A stretch of 64,000 bases of DNA. It comes from JBFJKD01 sp038106145. GTDB taxonomy: Bacteria > Pseudomonadota > Gammaproteobacteria > Pseudomonadales > Porticoccaceae. Below, piece by piece: positions 1 to 8,439 of this stretch. A program made the position numbers and the translations under genes. The notes beneath the pieces are model-generated. The model saw only the letters and a program-made list of their open reading frames with translations. It was not told the DNA's origin and ran no database searches. The DNA lies in contig JAYODD010000002.1 of NCBI GenBank assembly GCA_038106145.1, positions 1 through 64,000 on the forward strand. Direction: 5' to 3'. Within the stretch, counting starts at the first letter, position 1. Every line of letters starts with the position of its first letter.

Positions 1-48
1 TCGCGGGAGCTCAACGACCGCTTTATGGGGGTCACCACCGGGGCCTGA
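1..48 (+). CDS. 3' end of an unidentified gene (partial)
   Basis: The first 16 codons of the window stay open and end in TGA, giving the C-terminal peptide SRELNDRFMGVTTGA. The gene starts upstream of the window. The next gene begins 15 bases later on the same strand, so the two are probably cotranscribed. The tail is too short to assign a family. Confidence 0.5.
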   Translation, partial: SRELNDRFMGVTTGA

Positions 49-63
49 TGGGGATAAATCGTT

Positions 64-492
64 ATGAGTAGTGTATCCATTACCCGTAAGAGCATCTCTT
101 GCGCTGCGGCGATGGCGGCGGCGCAGGCGGCCGTGCGCAAGGCCGAAGAACTGGGTATTCGCATCAATGTGTCGGTGTGTGACTCCGCCGGGCTGGAGAT
201 GGCTTTTCTGCGCATGGACCGGGCTTTTATTCACTCCATGGAAATTGCCCGGGACAAGGCGTTTACGTCGGCCGGATTTGGCATGCCCAGTGGCCACTGG
301 AAGACCATTTTCGAAGATAACCCAGGACTTGAGGCGGGTATTGTGCGCCGCGAGGGAGTGGTCACCTTCGGCGGCGGTCTACCTATCATGGAACAGGAAG
401 ATCTGATTGGCGGTATCGGTGTTTCCGGCGGCAGCGAAGCCGAGGACACGGAATGCGCGCAGGCCGGTCTGGTTGAGCTGGGATTGGTGTAA
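64..492 (+). CDS. GlcG/HbpS family (DUF336) protein
   Basis: A 142-residue protein with the features of the GlcG/HbpS (DUF336) family. These are an N-terminal helix rich in Ala (residues 13-28), a central strand ending in DSAG, and the glycine-rich C-terminal segment GGIGVSGG near residues 117-124. Family members bind haem or are accessory proteins of unknown role, and they are often encoded among aromatic or glycolate catabolic genes. Here it lies just ahead of the electron-transfer genes of the ring-hydroxylating oxygenases, which suggests an accessory role in that pathway. No signal peptide is visible. The family is reasonably sure and the function is not. Confidence 0.75.
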   Translation: MSSVSITRKSISCAAAMAAAQAAVRKAEELGIRINVSVCDSAGLEMAFLRMDRAFIHSMEIARDKAFTSAGFGMPSGHWKTIFEDNPGLEAGIVRREGVVTFGGGLPIMEQEDLIGGIGVSGGSEAEDTECAQAGLVELGLV

Positions 493-618
493 GCGGAGTG
501 ATCGCGGCAGTGTTGTCGTACCGTTGAGCGGCCAAACAGGGAGAGTGTAGACAGCCCGTGCGGACAGCCCCTGCAAATCGTATCGTCAAATTGCAGTTTT
601 AGAAGTTAAGGATCACAT

Positions 619-1641
619 ATGTCGGAATTCAAAATTTCCCTCGCCGGTCAGGAGTCGGAGTTTGCGTGCCAAGCGGGGGATACGCTGCTGCGCGCTGCCC
701 TGCGCAGTGGCGTGGGATTGCCCTATGAATGTAACTCCGGTGGGTGCGGTAGCTGTAAGTTCGAATTGCTCGAAGGTGAAGTGGACAATGTTTGGGAAGA
801 CGCTCCGGGGCTTTCTCCGCGGGATATTCAAAAGGGTCGCAAACTGAGCTGTCAATCCATTCCAACCGCGGATTGCACCATCAAAGTTCGCCCCGATGCC
901 AGGGCGATCACCCAATTTCGACCCTGGCGTATGAGCGCAACCCTCTACGAAAGAGTGATGTTGACTGCCGATATGTGCGAGTTTCGCTTTAAAACCGAGC
1001 GCCCCGCCCGGTTTTTACCGGGGCAATTCGCCCTGATCGACTTCCCCGGCGTACAGGGTTCGCGGGGTTATTCCATGTGTAACTTGCCGAACGATGAGGG
1101 CGAGTGGCACTTTGTGATCAAAAAAATGCCCAACGGCAAAGCCAGCGGCCTGTTGTTTGACCACATCAAAGTCGGCGACGCGCTGGAAATAGACGGTCCC
1201 TATGGTCTGTCCTATCTGTGTCCAGATGTGCCGCGGGACATCGTGTGCGTCGGCGGTGGATCTGGACTCTCCCCGGTGTTGTCCATCGTGCGCGCAGCGG
1301 CGCAGGATCCGCGCATGGCCGAGCGCAAGATTTATCTGTTTTACGGCGGGCGCGGTCCCCAGGATATTTGCACTACCCGCCTGATTGGCGAGGATCCGCT
1401 GCTGCGCGACCGCGTTATCAATTACAACGCTGTATCTGATCCAGAGCTGGCCAAGGGTTCTGACTGGGATGGCCCGGTGTGTTTTGTGCATCAGTTGGTG
1501 GAACAAACCCTGGGTGAGCGACTCAAGGACTACGAGTATTACTTCTGCGGGCCGCCACCGATGACGGACGCTTTAAGCAAAACCCTGATTATGGAGAACG
1601 GCGTGCCGTTCGACCATATTCACTACGACAGGTTTTATTGA
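619..1641 (+). CDS. Ring-hydroxylating dioxygenase reductase (ferredoxin/FAD/NAD)
   Basis: A 340-residue flavoprotein reductase that passes electrons from NAD(P)H to Rieske oxygenases. The N-terminal plant-type [2Fe-2S] domain has Cys38, Cys43, Cys46 and Cys78. The FAD domain has the R-x-Y-S motif at about 149-152. The NAD domain has GGGSGLSP at 212-219 and ends with CGPPPM at 310-315. This order (ferredoxin, FAD, NAD) is that of NdoR/BenC-type reductases of class IB and III systems. It is the only such reductase in the window and is followed by the only Rieske ferredoxin, so it probably serves several oxygenases. A purine-rich AAGGA lies about 7 bases before the ATG. Confidence 0.9.
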   Translation: MSEFKISLAGQESEFACQAGDTLLRAALRSGVGLPYECNSGGCGSCKFELLEGEVDNVWEDAPGLSPRDIQKGRKLSCQSIPTADCTIKVRPDARAITQFRPWRMSATLYERVMLTADMCEFRFKTERPARFLPGQFALIDFPGVQGSRGYSMCNLPNDEGEWHFVIKKMPNGKASGLLFDHIKVGDALEIDGPYGLSYLCPDVPRDIVCVGGGSGLSPVLSIVRAAAQDPRMAERKIYLFYGGRGPQDICTTRLIGEDPLLRDRVINYNAVSDPELAKGSDWDGPVCFVHQLVEQTLGERLKDYEYYFCGPPPMTDALSKTLIMENGVPFDHIHYDRFY

Positions 1642-1771
1642 GGAGCGGAGAATACTTGCGCAGCCGGACAGCAAGTGAACTCGACGTTCGAGACAGGCCA
1701 TGACCTGTCCCTCGGCGAGGATGAGTATCCGGAAAATTCAGGTACGTTATTGACGACAATGTAAGGTGATT

Positions 1772-2098
1772 ATGAGCGAACTGATTGAGTTATGCAGCAC
1801 GAGTGATGTGGAAGAGGAAAAGCCTCTCGCGGTAAACCCGGAGGGATTTCCGCCGCTGGCGGTTTACGCCTACGACGGGGCGTTTTACGTAACCGGAAAT
1901 ATCTGCACCCACGGTATGGCCATGATGACGGACGGTTACCAGGAGGGGGAGGAAATCGAGTGCCCCTTTCATGGCGGCGCGTTCAATATCAAGACCGGCG
2001 AGGCGACATCGTTTCCCTGTACCGTGCCCCTCAAGAGTTATCCGGTGACGGTGCAGGGGGATAAAATCTGTATTCCCAAAGCGTCGGCCGAGAGCTGA
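1772..2098 (+). CDS. Rieske-type ferredoxin of an aromatic dioxygenase
   Basis: A 108-residue soluble Rieske ferredoxin of the NahAb/BphA3 type. The cluster ligands are Cys45-Thr-His47 and Cys64-Pro-Phe-His67. It shuttles electrons from the reductase just upstream to the oxygenase components. An upstream in-frame GTG at 1766 would add two residues. The ATG at 1772 is preferred because AAGGTG lies at the right distance before it. The next gene, an oxygenase beta subunit, starts three bases after the stop, so the two are cotranscribed. Confidence 0.88.
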   Translation: MSELIELCSTSDVEEEKPLAVNPEGFPPLAVYAYDGAFYVTGNICTHGMAMMTDGYQEGEEIECPFHGGAFNIKTGEATSFPCTVPLKSYPVTVQGDKICIPKASAES

Positions 2099-2101
2099 GC
2101 G

Positions 2102-2593
2102 ATGCTGAATGTCGAGAAATTATCCGCGCCTGAATTGCAGTATCACGTCGAGAAATTGCAAGCCAGTTATGTGGAGTGTATTGACGACGACAGGCTCGAG
2201 GAGTGGCCGGAGTATTTTGTCGACGATGCGGTCTACAAGGTTATTCCGCGCGAAAATGCCGATCGCAATCTCCCGGTGGCAGCCATTTTTTGCGACAGCA
2301 AGGGCATGCTGGTGGACCGCATTGTGTCCCTGCGCAAGGCCAATATTTATGCCGCGCACTTTTACCGCCACATTATCAGTAATGTCAATGTCAAGGCGGT
2401 CGACCAGGGCGTAGTGTCCGTGCAAAGCAATTACGTGGTGTTGCAAACCCGTACCGATGGGGTCACGGAAATTTATAACGCTGGCAAGTACCTCGACCAG
2501 ATCGTAGCCACCGAGGATGGTTTGAAATTTAAGGAAAAGCTGGCAGTTTTTGATACCTACCAAATACAGAGCTTAATGGTGACCCCGATTTAG
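2102..2593 (+). CDS. Rieske oxygenase beta subunit, TphA3/NagH-like
   Basis: A 163-residue small subunit of an aromatic ring-hydroxylating oxygenase, with the SnoaL-like fold of the family. It closely resembles the beta subunit at 37823-38317. The two share DDDRLE, a CDSKGML block, RKANIY and IYNAGKY. These motifs point to the terephthalate dioxygenase/salicylate 5-hydroxylase/anthranilate branch. It is unusual in preceding its alpha subunit, which starts 18 bases after its stop. The beta subunit mainly supports hexamer assembly and carries no metal site. Confidence 0.85.
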   Translation: MLNVEKLSAPELQYHVEKLQASYVECIDDDRLEEWPEYFVDDAVYKVIPRENADRNLPVAAIFCDSKGMLVDRIVSLRKANIYAAHFYRHIISNVNVKAVDQGVVSVQSNYVVLQTRTDGVTEIYNAGKYLDQIVATEDGLKFKEKLAVFDTYQIQSLMVTPI

Positions 2594-2611
2594 CGTCGGC
2601 GGGAGGTTGAG

Positions 2612-3859
2612 ATGAACACGATATTTGCGAGTGACAGGACTACTGTTACCTGGCCGGAAGATCAAAGCATTTGCCGCGTGCCCTATGGCGTCTTTACCGA
2701 CCGTGCGGTGTACGACCTGGAACAGGAGCGCATTTTTCGCGGGGAAAACTGGAGTTTTGTCGGGCTGGAAGCGGAGGTTGCCAACGCGGGCGATTTCAAG
2801 TCCACCTACATCGGCGAGACGCCGGTTATATTGATGCGCGACGAAGAGGGCGGCCTGAACGTCGTCGTCAACAGTTGCGCGCACCGCGGCGCCCTGGTGT
2901 GTCGGGAGCCGCGCGGCAATGTTGCCAATCTGGAATGCGTCTATCACCAGTGGGCCTATAACCTTAAAGGTGATTTGCTGGGGGTGCCATTCCGTCGCGG
3001 CCTGGCGGGCAACGGCGGTATGCCCAAATCATTTGATATGAAAGAGCACAGCCTGCGCAAGTTGCGTGTGGATGCGGTGGGTGGGCTGGTGTTCGCCACG
3101 TTCTCCGAGCGCACCGCTCCATTGCTCGACTATCTCGGGCCGATGACCGTGGATGCCATCAACCGCATCTGCAACCGGCCGATTACCGTGCTCGGGGACC
3201 AGCGGCAATATGTGCGCGGCAACTGGAAGCTGTACGCCGAAAACACCCGCGACCCTTACCACGCCAGTCTGTTACATCTGTTCCACACCACGTTCGGCCT
3301 GTACCGTTCGTCGCAAACCGGTGTTTGCCATATGGACGACGCCCGGCGCCATTCCATGTTAACGGCCAGTCAGGGCACCGATGACGGCAAGACCGACGAC
3401 TACAAGGATACGCGCACCTTTAACTCCGATTTTAAGCTGCAGGACCCGTCCCTGCTGGCGGGACGCAAGGAGTTTGCGGATGGTGTCACCCTGGTTATTT
3501 TGGCGGTGTTCCCCAATCTGGTGTTACAGCAAATCGCCAACACTCTGGCGGTGCGCCAGATTGTCACCAAGGGGCCCGACGCCTTTGAACTGGTGTGGAC
3601 CCAGTTCGGGTACGCGGATGACGACGCGCAGATGCAGGGCATTCGGCTCAAGCAGGGTAATTTGATCGGCCCGGCTGGACTGATCTCCATGGAAGATGGC
3701 GAGGCGGTGGAAATTGTCCATAACGCGGTGATTCGCGAGCAGGACAGAACCTCCTATATTGGCATGGGTGGAGGTAGAGCCGAGGATGCGGATCACCTGG
3801 TTACCGAGGGCTCCATCGTGGGGTTTTGGGAGTATTATCGCCAGACCATGGCATTTTAG
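2612..3859 (+). CDS. Rieske oxygenase alpha subunit, TphA2/NagG-like
   Basis: A 415-residue catalytic subunit. The Rieske cluster is bound by Cys89-His91 (CAHRG) and Cys109-His112 (CVYHQW). The mononuclear iron ligands fit Asp214-His217-His222 in RDPYHASLLH. The YHQW variant, where most families have YHGW, is shared with salicylate 5-hydroxylase NagG and terephthalate dioxygenase TphA2. A carboxylated aromatic such as salicylate or a phthalate isomer is therefore the likeliest substrate, but this is inference. GGGAGG precedes the ATG. It forms a pair with the beta subunit at 2102-2593 and is a paralogue of the alpha subunit at 33272-34513. Confidence 0.87.
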   Translation: MNTIFASDRTTVTWPEDQSICRVPYGVFTDRAVYDLEQERIFRGENWSFVGLEAEVANAGDFKSTYIGETPVILMRDEEGGLNVVVNSCAHRGALVCREPRGNVANLECVYHQWAYNLKGDLLGVPFRRGLAGNGGMPKSFDMKEHSLRKLRVDAVGGLVFATFSERTAPLLDYLGPMTVDAINRICNRPITVLGDQRQYVRGNWKLYAENTRDPYHASLLHLFHTTFGLYRSSQTGVCHMDDARRHSMLTASQGTDDGKTDDYKDTRTFNSDFKLQDPSLLAGRKEFADGVTLVILAVFPNLVLQQIANTLAVRQIVTKGPDAFELVWTQFGYADDDAQMQGIRLKQGNLIGPAGLISMEDGEAVEIVHNAVIREQDRTSYIGMGGGRAEDADHLVTEGSIVGFWEYYRQTMAF

Positions 3860-3971
3860 TTTGACTGCTTGAATGTTCGCGCAAAAGATAAAGCGCCGGC
3901 GACGCCACCGTCGTGGGTGGGGGCGGAACAGGGGATAACAAAATAAATTAAGTCACAGGAGTAGAGCCAAC

Positions 3972-4574
3972 ATGGCGGCAAACACAATTGATTTTTACTT
4001 TGATTTCCTCAGTCCCTTTAGTTATCTCGCACATACGCAATTGCCGGATCTTGCCAAACGCTATGGCTATACCGTTGCCTATCACCCCATAGATATTCCC
4101 CAGGCAAAAATCGCGGCGGGAAATTACGGTCCGTCGAATCGGGAGGTTCCGGCAAAAATAAAGGTGTTGTTGGCCGATCTCGAGCGCTGGGCAAAAAAAT
4201 ATAATGTTCCCTTTGCATTCCCGAAGAGTTTGCAGGTTGAGCCCTGGAATGTGGGCACCCTGTACGCCGTTGAGCGCGGCGATGTGGAGCAGTACGTGAA
4301 TCGCGCTTACGCGGTAATCTGGGGGCTGGGTGTTGACCCGACCGATACCGCCGAACTGAGAAAAGTGGCCGATAGCATGGGTTGGGACACGGACGAGTTT
4401 ATGACCTACGTGGAATCGTCGGCGGCCCGTTCCGCCTATCGCAAGGGTTGCGTCGAGGCCCACCGGCGCGGCGTGTTTGGCGCACCCATCATGATGATTG
4501 GTGATGAGGCCTGGTGGGGTAACGACCGACTGATGTTCCTGGAGGATTATTTAAAAGCGCATGCGGCCGCTTAA
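3972..4574 (+). CDS. nahD: 2-hydroxychromene-2-carboxylate isomerase (NahD-like)
   Basis: A 200-residue DsbA-fold, kappa-GST-like isomerase. The N-terminal motif DFLSPFSYLA (residues 11-20) carries the conserved active-site Ser, and GVFGAP near residue 168 is the cis-Pro loop of the family. In naphthalene degradation this enzyme uses glutathione to interconvert 2-hydroxychromene-2-carboxylate and trans-o-hydroxybenzylidenepyruvate, the substrate of the NahE aldolase. A matching aldolase gene lies far downstream at 39712. The ATG is preceded by AGGAG at 3958-3962. Length and motifs fit the family well. Confidence 0.88.
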   Translation: MAANTIDFYFDFLSPFSYLAHTQLPDLAKRYGYTVAYHPIDIPQAKIAAGNYGPSNREVPAKIKVLLADLERWAKKYNVPFAFPKSLQVEPWNVGTLYAVERGDVEQYVNRAYAVIWGLGVDPTDTAELRKVADSMGWDTDEFMTYVESSAARSAYRKGCVEAHRRGVFGAPIMMIGDEAWWGNDRLMFLEDYLKAHAAA

Positions 4575-4629
4575 CGGCGCGCGGTTCCTGCGCCGGGGCG
4601 TCCGCAGCTGGCAAACGCTTTCACTCCGG

Positions 4630-4697
4630 AAAACGCATACGCTTAAGCAAAACGCATACGCTTAAGCAAAACGCATACGCTTAAGCAAAACGCATAC
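4630..4697. repeat. Short tandem repeat, 19-bp unit, about 3.6 copies
   Basis: The unit AAAACGCATACGCTTAAGC starts at 4630, 4649 and 4668 without a mismatch, and a fourth partial copy begins at 4687 and runs to 4697. Each full unit contains the palindrome GCTTAAGC. The array lies in the gap between the nahD-like gene and the next oxygenase gene, 34 bases before that gene's ATG, where a promoter or operator would be expected. Confidence 0.9.
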
Positions 4698-4731
4698 ATC
4701 TGGGTAAGAATTGACGGGAAGGAGATGGGGC

Positions 4732-5970
4732 ATGGCTATTGCGGACAAGTACGAAGCGCTAATCCAGACCGATCGGATTCACGGATCGCTGTACACCGAT
4801 GAAAAAATATTTGATGAAGAAATGGAAGCGATCTTCTACCGCTCCTGGGTCTTTGTCGGCCACGCCAGCGAGTTGCCAAACGCTGGCGATTATCTGACCC
4901 GGGATATTGGTCGGCGCTCGGTGATTATGGCGCGGGACCAGAATGGTGGCATTGGTGTCATGGCCAATCGCTGCCAGCACCGTGGCAATATGCTGTGTAA
5001 TCAACAGCGCGGTAACGCGCGCAATTTTGCCTGTCCCTACCACGGCTGGATTTACGATTTGCAGGGTAATTTGCTGGATGTCCCCTACCGCCAGGGGTTC
5101 AAAAGGGACTTTGCTAATATGGGGTTGGAGACCTTAAAAACCGAAATCTACCGCGGCTTTGTTTTTTCCACCTTTAACCCGGATGCGGTGGCATTTGCCG
5201 ACTACCTGGGTCGCGGATTTGAGCTGATCGACCGCGCCTGCGATCTGTCCCCCGAAGGGGAAATCGTGCTCGAGGGCGGCTGGATGCGCCACCACTTTGA
5301 TGCCAACTGGAAAATGATGCCGGAAAACGATACCGATGGGTATCACGTCAGCTTTACTCACCGCTCCATGATGCAAAGTCTCGAATCCCAGTACGATGAG
5401 TTCGCTGGCGACGAGGCAAAGATGCCCGGGGAGGTGCGGGACTGGGGCAACGGCCACACGGAAATTGACTTTACCAGCGGTTACCGGCGTCCCCTCGCCT
5501 GGCTGGGCACGACGGCGGAAAAGGTCCCCGAATACGTGCGCAGTCTGGAACAGGCTTATGGCGAGGAAGTGGCTAAAAAGCGGCTGTTCGACGGGCCTCC
5601 CCACGCGGCGATCTTCCCCAACCTGTTTTTGGGAGAAATGAATATCGTTATTTTCCAGCCGGTGTCGGCGACTACGTCTATTCAGTGGGCCACCCCCATG
5701 TTTCTCAAGGGGGCGCGGGAGCTCGACTTCAGATTGTTGCGTCAATGCGAAGGCGCGCTCGGCCCGTCGTCGTTTTTGCTGGCGGATGACGCGTCGATTG
5801 CCGAGCGCTCGCAAAAAGCGCTGTTGTCGGGTACCCCCTGGTGTGATCTGAGTCGTGGCCTGGAACGGGAGAAACATAACGAGGATGGGGTGATGGCTGG
5901 ACACATGACGGACGAAACCTCGAACCGGGGTTTCTGGAACCACTACAAACGGATTATGACCGCCAGCTAG
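4732..5970 (+). CDS. Rieske oxygenase alpha subunit, substrate unassigned
   Basis: A 412-residue catalytic subunit. The Rieske ligands are Cys81-His83 (CQHRG) and Cys101-His104 (CPYHGW). The iron site fits Asp202-His205-His210 in DTDGYHVSFTH. The reading frame is open from 4711, but the ATG at 4732 has AAGGAG at 4719-4724 and is the better start. The sequence does not match the naphthalene, benzoate or YHQW subgroups of the other five alpha subunits here, so the substrate stays open. Its beta partner follows at 6072. Confidence 0.85.
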   Translation: MAIADKYEALIQTDRIHGSLYTDEKIFDEEMEAIFYRSWVFVGHASELPNAGDYLTRDIGRRSVIMARDQNGGIGVMANRCQHRGNMLCNQQRGNARNFACPYHGWIYDLQGNLLDVPYRQGFKRDFANMGLETLKTEIYRGFVFSTFNPDAVAFADYLGRGFELIDRACDLSPEGEIVLEGGWMRHHFDANWKMMPENDTDGYHVSFTHRSMMQSLESQYDEFAGDEAKMPGEVRDWGNGHTEIDFTSGYRRPLAWLGTTAEKVPEYVRSLEQAYGEEVAKKRLFDGPPHAAIFPNLFLGEMNIVIFQPVSATTSIQWATPMFLKGARELDFRLLRQCEGALGPSSFLLADDASIAERSQKALLSGTPWCDLSRGLEREKHNEDGVMAGHMTDETSNRGFWNHYKRIMTAS

Positions 5971-6071
5971 TGGCAACTTGCCGCGTGGTAGAGCGAGACC
6001 GTCAAGGCCGCTGAAAAATTAATTACTGTCGGGCATTTTTGCTGTCGGACACCGAAAACAAGGCCATTGTA

Positions 6072-6566
6072 GTGAAAACTCTTAGTACCGAGCGGCGGGA
6101 TTCGCTGCTGACGTTTGTGACCCATGAGGCGCGCCTCGCGGACGAATCTCAGTATCAGGCCTGGCAGGAGCTGTGGGCTGAAGATGGGGTTTACTGGGTG
6201 CCCCGCAACGACGGCGACTACAGCCCCGACCAACAGGTGTCCCACCTTTACGACAATTATCGTCGCATTCAAACCCGCGTTGCCCAGCTGAAGACCGGCT
6301 TTCGCTACTCGCAGGTCCCGGTGTCGCGCATGCGGCGTCTGTTGTCCAACCACGAATATTTTGCGCAAGCGGATGGGCGGTTCAGGGTGGAAGCCAACTT
6401 TTTCCTGCCGGAATTTTCGGTGCAGGCGGTGCACGATTTTCGCCTGTGGTCGGGACGGGTAACCTATGTTGTCAGCGAGCGCGGCGATAGCTATCAAATA
6501 CACCTGAAAAAAATCGTGCTGGTCAATGCGGACGAGCCCATCCCGACGCTTGCGTTTCTGATTTAA
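6072..6566 (+). CDS. Rieske oxygenase beta subunit
   Basis: A 164-residue small subunit paired with the alpha subunit just upstream. The block EDGVYWVPRN near the N-terminus and a strand-rich C-terminus fit the SnoaL-like fold of ring-hydroxylating oxygenase beta subunits. The frame is open from a TTG at 6039, which has no ribosome binding site. The GTG at 6072 has AAGG about 8 bases upstream and gives the usual family length, so it was chosen with moderate confidence. The substrate is unknown. Confidence 0.8.
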   Translation: MKTLSTERRDSLLTFVTHEARLADESQYQAWQELWAEDGVYWVPRNDGDYSPDQQVSHLYDNYRRIQTRVAQLKTGFRYSQVPVSRMRRLLSNHEYFAQADGRFRVEANFFLPEFSVQAVHDFRLWSGRVTYVVSERGDSYQIHLKKIVLVNADEPIPTLAFLI

Positions 6567-6684
6567 ACTGGCGAGCGGGGTGATGCACACCGGGGGTGCC
6601 CATCCGCGGTTCCCGCAGGGTTGCGTCGAACTGCCGTTGTTGGCGCGGGCTATCGAGAGGGTAACTACCTGACTTGGGAGGATA

Positions 6685-8227
6685 ATGGTGACTGGCAAAA
6701 ATGATGTGCGCCCTTTTACGGGCAAGGAATACCTGGACAGTCTGGGTGATGACCGTGAAATCTGGATTTACGGTAAAAAAGTCACTCGGGTGACCGAACA
6801 TCCGGCATTTCGAAATCCGGCGCGCATGTTGGCCCGTTTGTACGACAGTATGCACGATCCCGCAAAGCGGGATGCCGTCATCGTCCCGACGGATACCGCA
6901 AACGGTGGCTTTACCCACCCGTTTTTCAAGGTGTCCCGCACTGGCGAAGAGCTTGTTCAGGCGCGCGACGCGATTACCGCCTGGGCGCGGATGACCTACG
7001 GCTGGATGGGGCGCTCTCCCGATTACAAGGCGAGTTTTATGGTCACTCTGGGGTTTAACCCGGATTACTACGCGCCCTACCAGGAAAACGCCCAGCGCTG
7101 GTACCGCGCGAGTCAGGAGCGCTGTTATTTTATCAACCATGCCATTGTGAATCCGCCCATCGACCGCGACCGGCCCCCGGAGGAAGTTGGCGACGTGTAC
7201 GTACATTGCCACAAGGAAACGGACGCGGGTATTCACGTGTCCGGGGCCAAGGTGGTGGCGACCGGCTCCGCGCTCACCCATTACAATTTCCTTGGTCAGT
7301 ACGGTCCGACGCCCATGGGTGACGGCAAGTTCGCCATTTCCGCTCTGGTGGATGCGCGCCCCTGGCGTCAAGCTGATTTGTCGGCCGTCCTATGCCCATC
7401 AGGCGGAAGTGATGGGCAGCCCCTTCGATTACCCACTGTCCAGTCGACTGGATGAAAATGACGCCATACTGGTGCTCGACAACGTGTTTATTCCGTGGGA
7501 AGACGTGCTGATCTACAACGACTGCGAGAAGGCTTCCAAATTTTTACCCGAATCTGGCTGGGCGGCGCGTTTTGCGCTGCACGGCTGCACTCGCCTCGCC
7601 GTCAAGTTCGATTTTATTGTGGGGCTGTTGATGAAAGCCGTGGAGATGACAGGCAGCAAGAGTTTTCGCGGGGTGCAGGTAGCCATTGGTGAAGCGGTGT
7701 CCTGGCGGCACGTAATCTGGGCGCTGTCGGACGCCATGTGCCACAACCCGGACACCGGTCCGAGCGGCGCTGCGCAACCGAATCTGGGGGCGGCGATGGC
7801 CTACCGGGTGCTGGGTACCACCGCCTATCCCAGGGTCAAGGAACTGATTGAAAATGTGGTGGCCAGCGGCCTGATCTATCTCAATTCCCATTCGGCGGAC
7901 TTTAAGGTGCCGGAATTGCGCGCCTACATCGACAAATATATCCGCGGTTCCTACGGTAACGATGCGGAAAGCCGGGTAAAAGTCATGCGTTTATTGTGGG
8001 ATAGCATTGGCACCGAGTTCGGCGGTCGCCACGAGTTGTACGAGCGCAACTACGCGGGTAACCACGAGAACATTCGACTGGAAACCCTGCTGGCGGCCCA
8101 GGCCAGCGGGCTGGACAGGGAGATGATGGGCCTCGCCGAGGCCTGTATGTCAGAATACGACCTGGACGGGTGGACGGTGCCGGACCTGATTAACCCCACC
8201 GATGTGAATCTGTTTATGGGGCGATGA
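6685..8227 (+). CDS. HpaB-like flavin-dependent monooxygenase, frameshifted
   Basis: Two overlapping frames together make one protein of about 513 residues in the 4-hydroxyphenylacetate 3-monooxygenase (HpaB/PvcC) family. The first frame (6685-7455) holds the N-terminal domain, including RPFTGKEYLDSL and DRPPE. The second, open to 8227, continues with PGVKLICRPSY, the FIPWEDVLIY segment and the helical C-terminal domain. The frames join at about 7351-7363 in a GC-rich run with CCCC, where removing one base restores a single frame. No other decay is visible, so a sequencing error is as likely as a real mutation. Such enzymes use FADH2 from a separate reductase, and one is encoded at 42710-43192. 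GGGAGGA precedes the ATG. Confidence 0.75.
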
Positions 8228-8439
8228 GGGGAGCGTTGCGAGGGGTAGGGGGCGCTCCTACCGTTTAATAACAAAAAAATCAATTGTTGAACATTTTTCC
8301 CGAGTTCTTTAGACTTTCGCGGGTGATGCGGGGCCTGTGTCAGCACGTTGTGGTGCCTGGTACCATCGCCCCTCGGTGCCCAGCGCAGCCCCGGAATCCG
8401 GCGCTCGGGGCCAACCACCGGTAGACTTGGAGATTAGAC

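Noticed and set aside
1015..1506. Long open frame on the minus strand inside the reductase gene
   Set aside because: It is a codon-bias shadow of the strongly supported plus-strand reductase; the translation shows no family motifs.
5134..5976. 280-codon minus-strand frame opposite a Rieske alpha subunit
   Set aside because: The plus strand has intact Rieske and iron-site motifs; the reverse frame is rich in His and Arg with no recognisable domain.
6523..7371. 282-codon minus-strand frame opposite the HpaB-like gene
   Set aside because: Shadow frame in GC-rich coding sequence, with no ribosome binding site and no motifs.
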